From positions 1,343,821-1,407,820 of the forward strand of contig JAPMOS010000001.1 of assembly GCA_027972325.1 (NCBI GenBank): a DNA stretch of 64,000 bases, written 5' to 3'. The translations under genes were made by a program, and so were the position numbers. The notes beneath the pieces were generated by a model. The model saw only the letters and a list, made by a program, of their open reading frames with translations. It was not told where the DNA came from and did not search any database. Shown here one piece after another: positions 45,251 to 56,600 of the stretch (positions are counted from its first letter, which is position 1; the number at the start of each line of letters is the position of its first letter). Source of the stretch: Paratrimastix pyriformis. Its lineage: Eukaryota > Preaxostyla > Paratrimastigidae.

Positions 45251-46213
45251 ATGCCGTTTCGTCCTCCGACCGCTCGTGAAATAGTTGCGGCTTTGGGATC
45301 TCAGTCAAAATTCTCGCCGAAATTCAGGTCCCTCGTGGACATTCTCATGTCGCGCTCGCCACCCATCTCACGCCCTGGACCCGACGACTGGCTCGCCCAG
45401 ATCAAGGAAACACCACAAACAGTAGCAGACTATGTATTACATCGAAAATTCGCCCCCAGCCCAGAACGTTCCATCATCTACATACTACCTCTCGCTCCGT
45501 TCGCCCCACCATTCCCGCCCGTGGCGACGCTGAGAGAGTATTTGGAGGCGTTCTATTTCCCCAATCGAGTGGCTGTTCTACCGGCGGTGCCTTTGGAAGG
45601 GCTGGGACTGACGACCAGAATTTTCGAGGGCCGCCTCCAGATTCACGCGGGGAGCGTGGTCGCCCGGGTGGCACCGACGCTCCCACCGGACGGGTTTTGC
45701 CTCTGCGCCATTACACAGGAGGATTTATACCCACGTGATTCCTGGAGCTTTGTCTTCGGACACACCGAGCCGTCCAAACGGTGCGGCGTCTTCAGCTTCG
45801 CGAGGTACAACCCTGGCTTCCCCGGAACACCGTCGGGGTCGCTCCTTCGGCGGTCTTGCAAAGTTCTCGCCCACGAAACAGGGCACCTCTTTGGGCTGAA
45901 GCACTGCCTGCACTATCGATGCGCAATGAATGGCTCCAATTCGCTCGAGGAGAGCGAGGGTCCGTCGGCCGACTGCCCTCCACCGCCCCCTGACTCTTTT
46001 CTCGGGGCTGTCAAAGGGAGGCCAGTCTTTTTGTGTCCGGTCTGCCTGGGGAAAATGTATCGGTGCGTGCCCTTCGATCCGCTGCTCCGATATCGGGTTC
46101 TGGGAGCCTTTTTTGATGCCCATCGGACCGACTTCCCCGAGGAGCTCGAGGAGGTCCGCCACCGCCTGGAGATGATCAACGCTCCTCCTCGAGGCGACCC
46201 GAAGAGACGATAA
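45251..46213 (+). CDS. Archaemetzincin (peptidase family M54), single exon, 320 aa
   Basis: A zinc metallopeptidase of the archaemetzincin (AMZ) family. The full motif is present: 'AHETGHLFGLKHC' (HExxHxxGxxHC), 'CAMNGSNSLEE' (the CxMNGSNSxEE continuation) and a Cys pair 'LCPVCLGK' followed by 'RC'. The N-terminal half has 'YILPLAPFAPPFPP', 'YLEAFYF' and 'DLYPRDSWSFVFG', as in the family. The frame is intact from ATG to TAA with no intron, unusual here, where neighbours have 3 to 29 introns. Codon use is milder than the GC-extreme genes. Length fits AMZ proteins (about 200-500 aa). The natural substrate of the family is unclear. Confidence 0.93.
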   Translation: MPFRPPTAREIVAALGSQSKFSPKFRSLVDILMSRSPPISRPGPDDWLAQIKETPQTVADYVLHRKFAPSPERSIIYILPLAPFAPPFPPVATLREYLEAFYFPNRVAVLPAVPLEGLGLTTRIFEGRLQIHAGSVVARVAPTLPPDGFCLCAITQEDLYPRDSWSFVFGHTEPSKRCGVFSFARYNPGFPGTPSGSLLRRSCKVLAHETGHLFGLKHCLHYRCAMNGSNSLEESEGPSADCPPPPPDSFLGAVKGRPVFLCPVCLGKMYRCVPFDPLLRYRVLGAFFDAHRTDFPEELEEVRHRLEMINAPPRGDPKRR

Positions 46214-46332
46214 ATCATATTTTCCCACTGACCCAACGGGAAACAGGAAAGGATCCAGCAGCGTGCGAGCCGAGGTCAAGACAAAAAGACATCTCGCCTC
46301 CTCATGGCACAGGTGGCTCGGAGGGGACGGGC

Positions 46333-47592
46333 TCAGAGAGGGGCGACCAGCAGGGGGGCGGCATCAGTAGCAGGTACGGGCGCCTCAGGCACGGGAGCCG
46401 ACGGGGGCAAGGGAGCCGTGCCGGGTGCCGGGTCAGCAGCCGCGGTGGCTGCAGCGGACGGAGGCAGTTGCGTGGCCTCGGGAGTCCCCGTCAGGAGGCA
46501 GCTGAGCGCGTAGAAGTCCTGCTGCCGTTTGACCTCACGCGATGGGGCGGACGATGCCACAGGATCTCCGCTCGAGTCGGTGTAGATGCCGCCTGAAGGA
46601 GTGCGGGTTTGGGGGATGGCCGGTAAGTGAGGCAGAGCAGAGGCAGAGGTCGCGCGGACCGCGACCCTCGAACTCGGGCGAAGTGGCCAGCCGAAGGGAA
46701 GCCTTCGCCCCACGCTTGGTGGTCTTCATCCAGGGTGCCATGAAGGGGTAAGCCATCGGCCAGAGCCAGCATGCGACCCAGGCGGGGACGAACTCTGCGA
46801 GAGATAGACGGGTCAACCATCCGTCTCAGACCTGTGAAGATATTCGAGCGGATGATCCCCGGGTGGCAACAATTCACGGTAACTCCGTGCGGCGAGAGGC
46901 GCCGATTGAGCTCGTAAGTGGCCAAGACCTTGAGGACGGCGCAACAGGGAGGAGCAATGGTTGCGGATGACGATCCGAGAGATAGGCACTGCAGACAACG
47001 GCAAACTTTGAGTGCGCGTACGCTCGCATCATGCCGTATTTGGTTTCGGGCTTGGTGAAGTTGTAATCTTCGAACCCGATGTGCCCACTCGAATGAATGC
47101 GGGACGCAGTGATGACCACACGCGCCGGAGCGCTCGCGATCAGGAGACCCTCCAATTCGCGGATCAAAAGAAAGTGAGAAAGGTAGTTGCACTATGCGAG
47201 GAAGTCGTCAGCTGGAGAGAGAGGGGGGGGACCTGGAAGTGCATCTCGAACTTGTCCTGAGTGAGCTGAGGTTTCGATCCCATGACCATCAAACCAGCAT
47301 TGGCAACGAGCAAATGAACCGCAGAAAATGTGGCCTTGATGTGCCGCGCTGCTTCTCGCACGGAAGAGAATGAGTTGAGATCGAGCCGAACAACCGAAAT
47401 AGTTGCCATCGGGCAGCTTTTGTGAATTGTCTTCACAACATCGTCGGCTTTGGAGATTGAACGCGCTGCGATGATAAGGTTTGCGCCCATGGCTGCCAAC
47501 GAAATGGCCATTTGAAGCCCGATTCCGGAAGTTGCGCCTGTGATCAGTGCATTCTTTCCATGAACAAATGATACCGAACGCTTGCTCTCCAT
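46333..47592 (-). CDS. Short-chain dehydrogenase/reductase, retinol-dehydrogenase-like
   Basis: A classical SDR with an NAD(P)-binding Rossmann fold. Exon 1 (from 47592): 'NALITGATSGIGLQMAISLA' (TGxxxGIG) and 'AARSISKAD' (Arg after the second strand suggests NADP preference), then 'VRLDLNSFSSVRE' and 'HLLVANAGLM' (NAG). The next exons give 'RVVITASRIHSSG' (catalytic Ser), 'YAHSKFA' (YxxxK) and 'VTVNCCHPGIIRSNIF'. The C-terminal exon 'GGIYTDSSGDPV', 'QQDFYALSCLLTG' matches the RDH11-14 pattern. A short Ala/Pro tail ends with TGA at 46333-46335. Introns include one starting near 47,235. The gene is convergent with archaemetzincin and divergent from the WW gene (104 bp). Confidence 0.85.
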
Positions 47593-47696
47593 TGACTCAG
47601 GATGTCAAAGCCGCGGGTGTGCGGAAATCCCTGCAATCAATACAACCTTTTGGGGAATAGTATTAGTCCGGAGAATCCTACGGCGGTCCTTGCCGA
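47593..47696. promoter_or_regulatory. Divergent promoter, SDR and WW-array gene
   Basis: A 104-bp A/T-richer interval between opposite start codons. No TATA box is recognised. Confidence 0.45.
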
Positions 47697-50600
47697 ATGG
47701 AATCGGACCATGCCGCTGATTCGACCCTTCAATCAGAATCAGATGAGGCAGTCCGTCGAAGAATATTGGAGTTTGTTGACTATCTGGACATTGACCCTGC
47801 TGATACTGAACTCTACTGGATCGCGAAGGAATGTTCAGAAGCTCAACTCCCTGAGGGTTGGGTTGAAGAGTCTGAAATATATCTCTGTTTATGGGGCAAA
47901 ATTCTCATTTTTGTTCATCGTTGTCGGGTCTCAGCACCACGGAGGAAGGATTTCGCTTTTTTTTCAACGTGGTCACCGAAGAGACCAGTTGGGAGTCCCC
48001 TGTCGATCAGTATTATCGGCAACTTTACGCATACGAGAAGGAGAAGAAGATCCGTCGCGCGAGTGGACAATCCGAGATCGATCTCTCTCCTCCCTTGGTC
48101 TGGCCACAACCCCCCCTGGATGGGTCAATCTTCACCTTGTGTCTGGCTCCCTGCTGATCCTTTAGAATCCGCTTATCCGTCCTGCCAGCGCCCAGTCGCT
48201 GGAAGTCCGGAGCGGGCCTCCGTCACCACTTTCGATGCGCACCCCCAGTCCCACCCCCTCGCAGCCCTCCAGCACGCCCCCGCTCTTGGCCCTCTCCAAG
48301 ATGGCCGCTGCCGCCAGGGCCACCGGACAGGTTGCGGGGTCGCGTCCACTGGTCGTCGTCTTCTCGCACCGCACCATCCGGGCTCGTCACCGGCGGCTGG
48401 TCAAGCGGGCCCAGGCCCAGGCCCGACGCAGACTGCGCCAGCCCGGCCAGGGAGCGCCTCCCGATCGGAGAGAGAGGAATCCCTCTGCTGGCCTCGTGAC
48501 GGCGACCGCCACAGAGACCATCACTCCATCTCCGGCGGGAAACTCTGCTACAGCAACGGCCGCCCTACCACAGCCGCACAGGCCCTCCACAGCCAAGCCG
48601 TCCCATATGCGGCCTGAGTCCCGCTTGGGCACACCCAACAGTCCTAACCGGCCCCGCCGCGCTTCTTCCCGAGCCAATACGCCACAAATGGCGCCACCAG
48701 CCCCAGACCTTGAGACCGTGGCGCCGCTGGGGCCCCCGACAGCGCCGCCTGTGGAACCTTCAGGTTCACCAGCAGCGTCGCCCGCGGGGATGGCGAGTGC
48801 CTTGCCAATGCCGGCAACCCCGCACTCCTCTGCAGAGCCCCCGCCGCCGGCCCCCACCATGCCCGGCCCAAGCGCTCCCTTGGTGGGTGCCCCAGAAGGG
48901 GTTGAGACGGACGAGCAGAAGCAAGGTCTGCCAGCCTCAGGGGCCGGATGGACGGGTGTTCATCGCGCTTCTGCCGACAGAAACCCTTCAGTTCGTGGAG
49001 TACCTGGAGATGGACCCGGCCGACAGGGACCTGTACTGGATCGCCCGGCAGTGCTCCCAGGCAGACCTGCCCGAGGGCTGGATCGAAGGGTCTGCCCCCA
49101 CCGTCGCCCTGGACATCCACGCCTCATCACTCCTTGCCACCCACCCCGGGTGCAGTGTCGACGCCGCCGGGACGCGCTTCTTCACCAACGTTGCCACGGG
49201 GCAGACCAGCTGGGAGTCGCCCGTCGACCAGTACTACCGCCAGCTGTACGCCTTCGAGAAGCAGAAGAAGCAACGCCGTGCGGCGGGCCTCCCCGAAGAC
49301 CCCGCGGCCAAGCCACCAACGGTCCGCATTGAGGATATCGTTGTCCATCCCACTCATTGCCACCGTGCAGAATCCCTTCCGAGGTGGCGCGCCCGTCGAG
49401 CGGAAAGAGAAGCCCGACCCCTCCAGCACCCCTGCCGAAACGGCGACCGATGGGCCTTCCCAACCTCAAGCAGTGTCATCTGGTGTCCCTGCCCCCAGTC
49501 AGCCACAGCCACAGCCACAGCCACAGCCACAGCCACAGCGCACCGGACAGCAAAACGACAGCGTCGTGGCCATGGGCGGCTCGGCGGCCGATGTTGCTGC
49601 CCTCTTCGCTGGTGCGGCGGCTACCGTCAAGCTGATCATCGACATTCAGCGGCCCGCAGAGCAGCGGTCGCATCCAGGGCTCGTTTTGGGGCCTCCGGGT
49701 ACCACTTTGTCGGGGCTCCCGCAATCCGTCCCGCCCGTGGCTGCGGCCCCCATACAGCCCAAGACGCCACGCGCTGGTGAGCGGGGCAGGGCCGGGAGCG
49801 TATCACCCGCCGGATCCGAGGCGGCCCCCCGGGTGCAGGAGGCCCCCGCAGAGGGCCGCGACTCGAAGAACGGTCTGCCCCCACCCACCACCACCATTTC
49901 TGAGATCGAGGTGCGATCCATTCCCGCGGGCGGGCGGGCGGGCGGGCTGGGAATGGTGGTGGTGGTGTGTGTGTATGTGTGTATGCGTGTGTGGCCGGCT
50001 GCTGGGCATTGGCTCCAAAACCCTCTCCACCTCGATCTCTGACACTGTCCTGCGCTGCAGTTACTGGATCTTCCTGTCCCGGGGCGACCAAGTGTGGACC
50101 CCATGGGCGATCCATCTGTAACTCAGCTGCCTGTCCTGACCCGTGTCCCTTGTCCCCTGTCCTGTCCTGTCCCGTCCCCATGCTCGTCCCGTCCCTTGGC
50201 TTTGCTCGTCCCGTCCTGTGGTGGTGTGTGGCCGGGGGGGATCCCCCGGAGGTGGTGGCACTGCCCCTAGCGCTCCGATCAGTAGGCTCATTCTGGGTGC
50301 CACTACACTTTCCGGATCCACTCCCCGTCTCGTGGGGATGGACCGTTTTCTTTCTTCTTCCTGTCCCTACTTCTGCTCCCCCCCACACTCTCCACACCCC
50401 GGCCCCGCCCCGTCCCGTCCCGTCCCGTCCGTCCCGTTCTTCACCGTGCCCCTCTGTGCTACGTGCGGCCTGTCCTGGTCGTGCTGCCCCTACGTCCCGT
50501 CCCTGGTGCGCCGTCCCGTCCCGACCCGTCCCGTTCGTTGCCGTCCCGTCCCGTCCGTCGTCGATGCTCGCCATCGACATTCTACTTGCGCACCCAATCG

Positions 50601-53600
50601 AAAAGGTCTGTGTCATATGCTCCGATTGCCCCTTGTCTTGCCTGTGTCGGGGACCCCCTTTGGCGCGACACATGCTGCTGCCGTGCGATGTGGTGAGAGC
50701 GTGAGCTGTCCATCCACACCATGTGACGGATCCCTTGTGGGTCCTGATTTCCGGTCTCGGATGTTGACGTGCTCTTCCGCCTGAGCGCTTTGCCGTTGAC
50801 TGACCCTTGTTCGCTGCCGCCTGCTTGCGTATGTTGGCTTGGTGGACACTGCTTGACTATGGCGCTTCCCTCGTGGACTGTGCCTACATTTCTTGCGGTG
50901 TCTCTCTTCCCTCTTTGTGTGTGGGTGGGGGGGCGGGTCTGTCACCGGGTCTCAACGCGACGTCTCCTCGACAGAGGACATGCTGGACTTTGTCGAGTAC
51001 CTCGAGATGGACCCGGCCGACACGGACCTGTACTGGATCGCCCGCGAGTGCGCCGAGTCCGACCTACCGCCAGGCTGGGTCGAAGAGTCCGTCTGGCGGC
51101 CCGCACGACTCCACTCCCACCATTTTTTCTGTCTGCCGCAGGACGACAACCACGGGGGCACGCTTCTTCACCCATGCGGCCACGGGGCAGACCAGCTGGG
51201 AGTCGCCCGTCGACCAGTACTACCGCCAGCTGTACGCCTTCGAGAAGCAGAAGAAGCAACGCCGTGCGGCGGGCCTCCCCATGGGCAGCCTGACCGCGCC
51301 CCAAAATCCCTTCGTTATCAAGGAACCCGGGGCGGAGGAGACGGTCACCAAGCCGCCGCCGCCGGACAGCCCCCAGCCCTCCAGAAACTCGCTCGTGCAG
51401 CCAAGCTCGGCCTCCACCACTAGGACAGGAGGCACAGCCTCGGGGGTGGCCTCGTTGCCCCCGCTGGCCCCGGCAGGGGGCGAGCAGACCGGACGCACAG
51501 GGGATGCCCCAGCCGCGCCTCCTGTGACCCACCAGCCACTCTCCCCGAGCGGTCAGCCGAGTGGGCAGCCAGCCGCTGGGGCGCCCGTTGGCTTGGCAGG
51601 AGACCGGCAGGAGCAGGAGCAGGAGCAGGATGACCGTCTGTCGGGACGGCGGTCTTCCTGACTCATCGGCCCTTCGCCCCGAGTTGCTGTTTGGCCCTCG
51701 GCGGTATTGTACTTGCTGCTCACTCCTCCCTCCCGCCCGTCCCATGTCCCTCTGTTCCCACCCGCACAGACACGCTGGAGTTTGTCGAGTACCTGGAGAT
51801 GGACCCGGCCGACAGGGACCTGTACTGGATCGCCCGGCGGTGCTCCCAGGCTGAATTACCAGACGGCTGGGAGGAGGGCGCGACCGAGGACGGGACGCGC
51901 TTCTTCACCCATGCGGCCACGGGGCAGACCAGCTGGGAGTCGCCCGTCGACCAGTACTACCGCCAGCTGTACGCCTTCGAGAAGCAGAAGAAGCAACGCC
52001 GTGCGGCGGGCCTCCCCGAGGACTCCACCGCCAGGCCGCCCGCGGTCTGCCTGCCTCCGCGCTGTCACCAAAAAGCCCACCCACGGGCCGCTCCCTTGTG
52101 CAGGACATTTTCCACGTGGTGTCCGCTGCCGCGCCGCCTGCCTCGGCCCCGTTGCCGGTTGCTGAGGCGCCACCTGGTGCCGCCGTTCTGGTGGCCCCGG
52201 CGAGCGCGACCAGTCCTTCCGGCGCTGCTGCTACTGCTGCTGCTGCTGCTCCCACTGAGGCGGCTTCTTCCTCGGCGGCCATCGCCCCTCCTGTAGAGGC
52301 TCCGGTGGCTGTAGCCTCCATCCCTGCCCCCTCTCTCGCCCCCACATCGGCATCAGCAGCCCCAGTGGCGGCCAGTAGCCCCACAGACGCGGCCGCTGCT
52401 TTGTCCGGTGCCACTTCTGCTCCGGTCCCTGCCGCCGCAGGCACTGCCACTGTCAACGCCGTCATCCCTTCTGCCGCCGCCGTCGCTACCACTGTCATTG
52501 CTGCCGCCACAGGCAGCGGAGCCGTCGGGCTGCGGGAAGTGGAGGCAGGGCCCGCGGGTACACAGGCCACAACAAGTGCAGCCACTGTGGGGCCGTCCGG
52601 GGCGCCGCGACCCGAAGACGAGCCGCCCGAAGACGACGAGCAGCGCAAACGTCCGTGGGTGCCACCTGGTTTCGTTTCGACTTCATCGTGTTCTCATCTC
52701 CCGACCCGCCATTCGACCGCCCGCCCGCCACGCACACCTCTTTTGCCGGTTGCAGACACGCTGGAGTTTGTCGAGTACCTGGAGATGGACCCGGCCGACA
52801 AGGACCTGTATTGGATCGCCCGGCAGTGCTCCCAGGCCGAGCTGCCGGCCGGGTGGGAGGAGGGCACGACCGAGGACGGGACGCGCTTCTTCACCCAGGC
52901 GGCCACGGGGCAGACCAGCTGGGAGTCGCCCGTCGACCAGTACTACCGCCAGTTGTACGCCTTCGAGAAGCAGAAGAAGCAACGCCGTGCGGCGGGCCTC
53001 CCCGAGGACCCCGCGGCCCAACCACCTGCGGTCTGCCTCCCTCCCACTTCACCAGCAACCCCCCCACTCACGGGCCGCTCCCTTGTGCAGGACATTTTCC
53101 ACGTGGGACCCACTGCTGCGCCGCCTGCCCCGGCCCCGTTGCCGATTGCTGAGGCGCCACCTGGTGCCATTGCCTTCGTCGCCCCTGCAAGCGCGGCCGA
53201 CCTTCCCGCCGGGGCCGCCACGGTTGGTGCAGCTGCTGGCGTGGCGGCTTCTTCCTCGGCAGCCGTCGCCCCTTCGGTCGAGGCTCCGGTGGCTGTCGCC
53301 TCCGTCCCTGCCCCCTCGACCACCTTTGCAGTGGCAGCAGCAGCAGCCCCATCAGTCACCCTGTCGGCTACCGAAACGCCCGCTGCTCCGGCCGGCGCCA
53401 CTCCTGCAGCCACCACCACTGTCACTGCCCCCGCGGCCGTCATCTCCACAGGCAGTGGCGCTATTGGGCTGCCCGACATGCGAGCAGGGCCCGCAACTGC
53501 ACAGGCTGCCGCAGCGGCTGCCCCCGTGACCGTCGGGCCGGTCGGGGCGCCGCGACTCGAGGACGAGCCGCCCGAGGACGATGAGCAGCGCAAACGTCCG

Positions 53601-56600
53601 TGCCTTCTCGCTCGCTGCCCGAACCCTGCCTGGTTTCGCTTCGGTATCTTCTCGGCTTCCCTGGTGCTCATCGACCCTCTCGCCCGCCCGCCTCTCACAT
53701 CGCGCCGACAGACACACTGGAGTTTGTCGAGTACCTGGAGATGGACCCGGCCGACAAGGACCTGTACTGGATCGCCCGGCAGTGCTCCCAGGCCGAGCTG
53801 CGGGCCGGCTGGGAGGAGGGCGCGACCGAGGACGGGACGCGCTTCTTCACCCATGCGGCCACGGGGCAGACCAGCTGGGAGTCGCCCGTCGACCAGTACT
53901 ACCGCCAGCTGTACGCCTTCGAGAAGCAGAAGAAGCAACGCCGTGCGGCGGGCCTCCCCGAGGACTCCACCGCCAGGCCTCCCGCGGTCTGTCCGGCAGA
54001 GTTTTCTGTGTACGACGGTCTGCCGCTTTGACTGTAGGACATTTTCCATGTGGCATCTTTGCCCGCCGCTCCCACGGCCACGGCCACCCCCGCCACGGCC
54101 ACCCCCGCCATTGCCACTCCCGCCACCGCCACTCCTGCAACCGCCACTCCCGCCACTCCTGCAACCGCCACTCCTGCAACCGCCACTCCTGCAACGGCTA
54201 CCGCCACTCCTGACGCTGCCTCCGTTCCCAACGCGCCCCTTGAGATTTGCCCTGCTGTCTCGCCAGACTCGGGGCAGCCCCAGCCCCCTGTGCCGCCCGC
54301 CCAGAGTGGCGCCGCCCTTCCGGATGCGGAGCAGCGCAAACGTCTGCCGCCTGCCTGAAGTCCCCCGCTTTCCGCTCACTGGGCGGCACCGCTGTCACCG
54401 CTTTCTCCAATCGCTGCGGCGAGGCTCATGTGCTACCCTTCCCCCTTCTCCCTTCCACCTCCCCTCTGCTCCTTCAGGCATGCTGGACTTTGTCGAGTAC
54501 CTGGAGATGGACCCGGCTGACACGGACTTGTACTGGATCGCCCAGCAGTGCTCCCAAACCGACCTGCCCGAGGGCTGGGTCGAAAAGTCCGGCAGGCGCA
54601 ACCCAGCAGTGCTTCCTTCCGCCCTCTCCCCCTCCTCCTCCAAGACGTCATGACGTGCAACAAGGTCTTCCTTCATGGTCCCACTCCATCTCCCTTCTCT
54701 CTCGTCGCAGCGGGGCCGGGGACGGGACGCACTACTTCTACAACGCGGTCACCGAGGAGACCAGCTGGGAGTCGCCCGTCGACCAGTACTACCGCCAGCT
54801 GTACGCCTTCGAGAAGCAGAAGAAGCAACGCCGTGCAGCGGGCCTCCCCGAGGACCCCGCCGCGCACCCGCCAAAGAATCCCTTCAATGGCAACCACGCA
54901 CGTTCCCCTCATGCCCCTGGCGCGGGCAGCCCCCCACCCGCACCGGCCCCACAGGCTGTGCCCACCCAGGAGGCGACCCCGCCCCCAGTGGCCGACAGCC
55001 CCCGTGCGGTTTCCGAGGCCACCAAACGTCTGTTTGGGCCTGACAGCCGCCCCCCGCACCGTCCTGCATGTACTCACCTTTCGTCTCCATCTGCGGCCCC
55101 ACAGACACCCTCGAGTTCGTCGAGTACCTGGAGATGGATCCGGCCGACACGGATCTGTACTGGATCGCCCGCTCGTGCGCCGAGGCGGAGCTGCCGCCTG
55201 GATGGGAGGAGGAGTCCGTCTGCTTGGGTGGCCGTTCGCCCCCATCCATTCGTTGCCTTGCCATGGTCATGGGCGGCCATTCTGACGGTCTCCTTGTGCC
55301 GGTGCTGTCTGGGCCACTCTGCGGGCGGGTAGGATGTCCAAGGACGGGACGCGCTTCTTCACCCATGCGGCCACAGGGCAGACCAGCTGGGAGTCGCCCG
55401 TCGATCAGTACTACCGCCAGCTGTACGCCTTCGAGAAGCAGAAGAAGCAACGCCTTGCGATGGGCCTCCCCGAAGACCCCGCGGCCAAGCCACCGAAGGT
55501 CCGTCTCGCGCCCCGCCAAGTTGCTTGCGATTGCCGCGTCCTGATGATGGTTGGTATGGGCGCTCCCGTTCTCACGACGCCGCCTTCACTTGTTCGCGCA
55601 GAGTCCCTACGACCCAGTCCCGACGACCAGCCCGGTTGGGCTGCAGCCGCAACCCGAGGGGCCCCAGCCCGCCCGCCAGCCTGAGGCGGTGATGGCCCAG
55701 CCCGAGGTCCCCATGCCAACCCGGACCTCTCCGGTCGTCGCCGCCCCACGGTCGGGGGCGTCGTCTCGGGTCGGAGGCGGTCTCCCGATGGAAGCGGGGG
55801 TTTTGGGACAGCTGAGCCCGGCCGCCGTGACGGCTGCCTGCACGCCGGGGGCCGTGGTGCCGCTCTTCGCGGGGGCCGTGGCCGCTGTCCGGGTGCCACC
55901 CGCACTCCTGCCGGCACCCTCGCAGCAGCCCCAGCACACAGTCCAGACTCAACCGCCCATTCCTCCCGGAGCCATGCCGCCCCTCGCCGCCGCCGCGGAC
56001 ATCTCGGCGCAGCCGGCACAGCCCCCGCTCCATCCGCCAGGCTCGGCGTCACCTGCGGGGTGGCAGCGGGCAGAGGACGGGGAGGACGAGAACCAGAGGA
56101 AACGTCTGCCGACGCCCGGCTCACCTGCATGATCCCCCATGTCCCGCCGCCGGTCCCACGCAGGTCCCATGCAGTGAGACATGAGCTCATCCTGTTTGTT
56201 TCCCGGTTTTACCGGTTGCAGACACGCTGGAGTTTGTCGAGTACCTGGAGATGGACCCGGCCGACAGGGACCTGTACTGGATCGCCCGGCGGTGCTCCCA
56301 GGCTGAATTACCAGACGGCTGGGAGGAGGGCGCGACCGAGGACGGGACGCGCTTCTTCACCCAGGCGGCCACGGGGCAGACCAGCTGGGAGTCGCCCGTC
56401 GACCAGTACTACCGCCAGCTGTACGCCTTCGAGAAGCAGAAGAAGCAACGCCGTGCGGCGGGCCTCCCCGAGGACCCCGCGGCCCAACCACCTGCGGTCT
56501 GCCTCCCTCCGCGCTGTCACCAGCAACCCCCCCACTCACGGGCCGCTCCCTTGTGCAGGACATTTTCCACGTGGGACCCACTGCTGCGCCGCCTGCCCCG

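Noticed and set aside
49636-50673. A nested minus-strand gene in the 1.1-kb WW-gene intron
   Set aside because: The frame is made of Arg/Gly/Thr/Asp runs from the CGTCC pentamer tracts and extends into the upstream exon; no domain is visible.
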